Shown here: positions 6,040 through 8,664 of the stretch, piece after piece
Layout: every line of letters begins with the position of its first letter
Position numbering within the stretch: position 1 is the first letter of the stretch
From: CALEUX01 sp964521525
Lineage (GTDB): Bacteria; Bacteroidota; Bacteroidia; Bacteroidales; Marinilabiliaceae
Direction: 5' to 3'
Assembly: GCA_964521525.1 (NCBI GenBank)
Contig: CAZFTD010000154.1
Coordinates: 1-8,664, forward strand
Length of the DNA stretch: 8,664 nucleotides
The notes under the pieces: model-generated
Databases searched by the model: none
The model's input: only the letters and a program-made list of their open reading frames with translations
What the model was told of the DNA's origin: nothing
Translations under genes and position numbers: made by a program

Positions 6040-8187
6040 ATGAGCAGTTGGGTGTTGGGTAAAACCTTTTATAAAAACTTTGGCGTTTTATTATTGTTAT
6101 ATTCCTTGAGTATAACAGTAACTTTGGCCAATTCTGTATTAGTTGAACAAACTTTCAAGATAGACAAACAGGAGCCGCAAAAACCTGACACTGCTGCCTA
6201 TCTGCTACAAACTGAAAAACAATTGGATGAAGTTGTTATTTCGGCCACTCCGCTCCACCGCAAGTTGGAAGCCTTGCCGGGAAGCATTTCTATTATTGGC
6301 CAGTTATCGTCTCAAACCAGCCAATCAACTTCCATTAATACAGTTTTGGAGCAGTTTCCCGGTGTTCAAATGCAGGCAGGTACCAATAATACTGCCCGTT
6401 TAACCATTCGTGGAATCGGTAGTCGTTCGCCCTATGCCACCAACCGAATAAGAGCCTTTTATAATGAAATACCATTAACCGGAGGCGACGGTGCCACCAT
6501 TGTAGAAGATTTGGAGATATGGGAAACCGGACGCATTGAGATAATCCGCGGCCCCTCCTCTGCCCTTTATGGTCCGGGATTAGGCGGCACCCTGGTTTTT
6601 CGGCCCAGAATAAAAGTTAACGATGGATGGGGTGGACATTTTACTGCCGAAGCCGGATCGTTCAATTTTTATAAAGCGGGTGGACATTTAGCCTGGAAAA
6701 ACCAACAATGGGTAGTGGAAGCAGGTGTATACACTACTCAAACCGCCGGACACAGGCAAAACAATCAATATGAGCGAAAAAACGGTATTTTCAGGCTACA
6801 ACGGCAGGTGGGAAGTCACCAGCTATCGTTGCTCATTAATTATGTCGATTTATTTGCGCAAATACCAAGTTCAGTAAACCTCGAAACCTTTAAAAACAAT
6901 CCGTACATGGCGGCACCAAACTGGCTGGCCATTAAAGGTTTTCAGGAATACAACAAGTGGCAAAACGGCCTTACAATTTCCAGCAGGATAACCGCCAAAC
7001 TCAACAACCATTTCTCTATCTATGTCATTGTTAACAACGCCTACGAATCGAGGCCTTTCAATATCCTTGATGAAAATACCATAACCTCCGGCATTCGGAA
7101 CCGATTGATTTTTTCGGGAAGAAAAATGGCCACCTCGTTAGGTTTTGAGGTATTTGGAGAGCAGTACAAATGGAAAATATACAGAACCAACGCCGGGGTT
7201 CAGGAAGAGTTGCAAACAAGGAATCGTGATGAGCGTTTCTTTACCAACCTGTTTTTGCATAACGAATGGAGAGCTTTCCCCGAAACCAGAGTTACGGCCG
7301 GGGTAAACCTGCATCACACCACTTATCGCACCCAATCAACCATTATTGAAGAAAACACAGGCCAATTAACCACTCATTATCCCGACCAGTGGGTATTATC
7401 GCCCCGCCTTGGATTAAGTCAGAAAATTTTTCCACGAACCTACCTGTTTGCATCGGCAGGTCATGGATTCTCAATGCCATCATCCGAAGAGGCCCTATTG
7501 CCTGATGGAACCATTAACCGCCATCTTAAACCCGAAGAGGGTATTAACGTAGATGCCGGAATAAGATCCTCCCTACTTCACCAACGCCTACAGGTGGAAA
7601 TAACGGCCTATCGCATTTGGGTTAAAAACCTGTTGATTACCCGTCGTGATGCCGAAGACCAGTTTTATGGCGAAAATGCCGGGAAAACCATACATCAGGG
7701 TATTGAGAGTCGCATACTTTTTAATTTAGTTGGAAATGCCGCCCATAAAACACATTATTTAAACTTGTTGATTTCGCACACCTTAATGGATAACTACTTT
7801 ACAAAATATTCGAACAATGGACTGGTTCTGGATGGCAATAAACTTCCCGGGCTACCCAAAAGTTCCATTAATTCGCAATTAAACTATACATACAGAAATA
7901 CCATTAATTTGTTGGTTCTGTTTAATCATATCAGCAGTCAGTACCTGAACGATGCCAATTTATTGCAATATCACGGCCACGAAATCGTTGGCTTAGCGGG
8001 AGCCTACAGTTTTAAAAAAGAATTTAATAAAGGATTAATTGTTAAAGGAGGCATTAACAATTTATTGAATCAACAACATGCATCCATGGTTTTGGTGAAT
8101 GCCCCAACCTTTGGGAATACCCAGCCACGCTACTATTATCCCGGCATGCCACGTAATTTCTACTTTGGAGTAAGTTATTTGTTTTAG
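6040..8187 (+). CDS. TonB-dependent outer-membrane receptor, YncD/PqqU-like
   Basis: Active-transport porin of the outer membrane, energised by TonB-ExbBD. The 715-residue product has a signal peptide (hydrophobic 14-30, cleavage probably near LANS at 29-32). A TonB box DEVVISAT follows at 63-70, then a plug domain to about 190 and a 22-strand-type barrel ending in Phe715, the usual C-terminal aromatic residue. Plug motifs are RGIGSRSPY (124-132) and IEIIRGPSSALYGPGLGG (166-183). Barrel features include NYVDLFAQIP and the near-terminal RYYYPGMPRNF. In motif order and spacing these resemble my recollection of E. coli YncD (GSRSxY, NxVDxxAxxP, RYYxPxxxRNY), now called PqqU, the PQQ importer. 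There is no carboxypeptidase-like N-terminal extension and no SusD partner, so it is not a SusC polysaccharide receptor. The position directly after a PQQ enzyme supports PQQ as substrate. A siderophore or another small ligand remains possible. The ATG at 6040 gives a complete signal peptide. Confidence 0.88.
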   Translation: MSSWVLGKTFYKNFGVLLLLYSLSITVTLANSVLVEQTFKIDKQEPQKPDTAAYLLQTEKQLDEVVISATPLHRKLEALPGSISIIGQLSSQTSQSTSINTVLEQFPGVQMQAGTNNTARLTIRGIGSRSPYATNRIRAFYNEIPLTGGDGATIVEDLEIWETGRIEIIRGPSSALYGPGLGGTLVFRPRIKVNDGWGGHFTAEAGSFNFYKAGGHLAWKNQQWVVEAGVYTTQTAGHRQNNQYERKNGIFRLQRQVGSHQLSLLINYVDLFAQIPSSVNLETFKNNPYMAAPNWLAIKGFQEYNKWQNGLTISSRITAKLNNHFSIYVIVNNAYESRPFNILDENTITSGIRNRLIFSGRKMATSLGFEVFGEQYKWKIYRTNAGVQEELQTRNRDERFFTNLFLHNEWRAFPETRVTAGVNLHHTTYRTQSTIIEENTGQLTTHYPDQWVLSPRLGLSQKIFPRTYLFASAGHGFSMPSSEEALLPDGTINRHLKPEEGINVDAGIRSSLLHQRLQVEITAYRIWVKNLLITRRDAEDQFYGENAGKTIHQGIESRILFNLVGNAAHKTHYLNLLISHTLMDNYFTKYSNNGLVLDGNKLPGLPKSSINSQLNYTYRNTINLLVLFNHISSQYLNDANLLQYHGHEIVGLAGAYSFKKEFNKGLIVKGGINNLLNQQHASMVLVNAPTFGNTQPRYYYPGMPRNFYFGVSYLF

Positions 8188-8235
8188 CTTTTTGGTCTGA
8201 TTATTGAGAAAAATTTCTAGTATAAGCGGTATATT

Positions 8236-8616
8236 ATGAACAGAATTGTATTGTTACTGATGCTGATGGTTTTTACAGCCACCCTTGCCAATCAGATTAA
8301 ACAAACTGAAGAGCCGGAGATGTTGGTTGAAATTGGAAAAGCTTCATTTTATGCCGACCGGTTTACAGGGAGAAAAACAGCCAGTGGCGAAATTTATCAG
8401 CCACATCTGTTAACCGCTGCTCACAAAACACTGCCATTTGGTACACTGGTTAAAGTAACTTGTAAAGAGTCGCAAAAAAGTGTGGTGGTAAAAATTAACG
8501 ACCGCGGGCCATTCACACGTCATCGTATTATCGACTTGTCAAAAAGCGCTTTTCAGGCCATTAACACGTTAAATAAAGGGGAAATAACGGTAGAAGTTGA
8601 GGTGGTGGAAGAGTGA
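8236..8616 (+). CDS. Minimal RlpA-like double-psi beta-barrel protein
   Basis: Exported protein of 126 residues with a signal peptide at about 1-19 (hydrophobic 4-18, cleavage near TLA-N) and a single RlpA-type double-psi beta-barrel at about 32-124. Motifs are GKASFYADRFTGRKTASGE (34-52), LTAAHKTLPFGT (59-70), VVVKINDRGPF (83-93) and RIIDLSKSAF (97-106). Glu52, His63 and Asp89 fall where lytic-transglycosylase RlpA proteins have their catalytic acids and conserved His, so cleavage of peptidoglycan glycan strands is possible. The C-terminal SPOR domain that targets RlpA to denuded septal glycan is absent. It starts 48 bases after the receptor gene with no terminator visible between them, so co-transcription is possible. 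A functional link to the receptor is not evident. The remaining 48 bases of the window show nothing assignable. Confidence 0.88.
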   Translation: MNRIVLLLMLMVFTATLANQIKQTEEPEMLVEIGKASFYADRFTGRKTASGEIYQPHLLTAAHKTLPFGTLVKVTCKESQKSVVVKINDRGPFTRHRIIDLSKSAFQAINTLNKGEITVEVEVVEE

Positions 8617-8664
8617 GGAATTAGTTCGCTCCCGCAAGGCCACAATCACATCCCACTCATGATA

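Noticed and set aside
6040..8187. SusC-type polysaccharide-utilisation receptor
   Set aside because: The length of 715 residues is short for SusC, there is no N-terminal carboxypeptidase-like domain, and no SusD-like or glycoside hydrolase gene is adjacent.

Overview
The window looks like chromosomal DNA from a member of the Bacteroidota. It is AT-rich, has TAnnTTTG-like -7 promoter boxes, and its start codons lack clear Shine-Dalgarno sequences. It also carries a TonB-dependent receptor with a Bacteroidota-style DEVVI TonB box. No phage, plasmid, CRISPR or transposase gene is visible. The family assignments below come from reading motifs by eye; no database search was possible.

Layout. (1) 1-393, minus strand: 5' part of an MFS transporter gene of the FucP/GluP (FHS) type, cut by the window edge. 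(2) 394-1092: rplS (ribosomal protein bL19) with its own promoter, a foldable 5' leader and a strong intrinsic terminator. (3) 1093-1477: a non-coding stretch between convergent genes. It holds one copy of a dispersed repeat (A), a small array of CGCAGA repeats, and the terminator of the next gene. (4) 1478-3997, minus strand: a large AsmA-family envelope protein. (5) 4346-5788, plus strand: a secreted or anchored fusion of an N-terminal cytochrome c domain to a PQQ-dependent sugar dehydrogenase (GSDH) beta-propeller. (6) 5789-6039: a non-coding stretch with a perfect hairpin and a second, inverted copy (B) of the dispersed repeat. (7) 6040-8187, plus strand: a TonB-dependent receptor resembling E. 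coli YncD/PqqU. (8) 8236-8616, plus strand: a minimal RlpA-like double-psi beta-barrel protein.

The most interesting biology is the pairing in (5) and (7). A periplasmic enzyme that should need PQQ, with its own heme c to take the electrons, lies directly upstream of an outer-membrane receptor of the type that imports PQQ in E. coli. No PQQ biosynthesis gene is visible. The inferred model is a cofactor-scavenging module: PQQ is captured through the receptor, loads the dehydrogenase in the periplasm, and electrons from sugar oxidation pass through the fused cytochrome to the respiratory chain. This is an inference from family resemblance and gene order.

The second point of interest is the dispersed intergenic repeat. 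Copies A and B share an exact 16-base core in opposite orientations, and their flanks also align.
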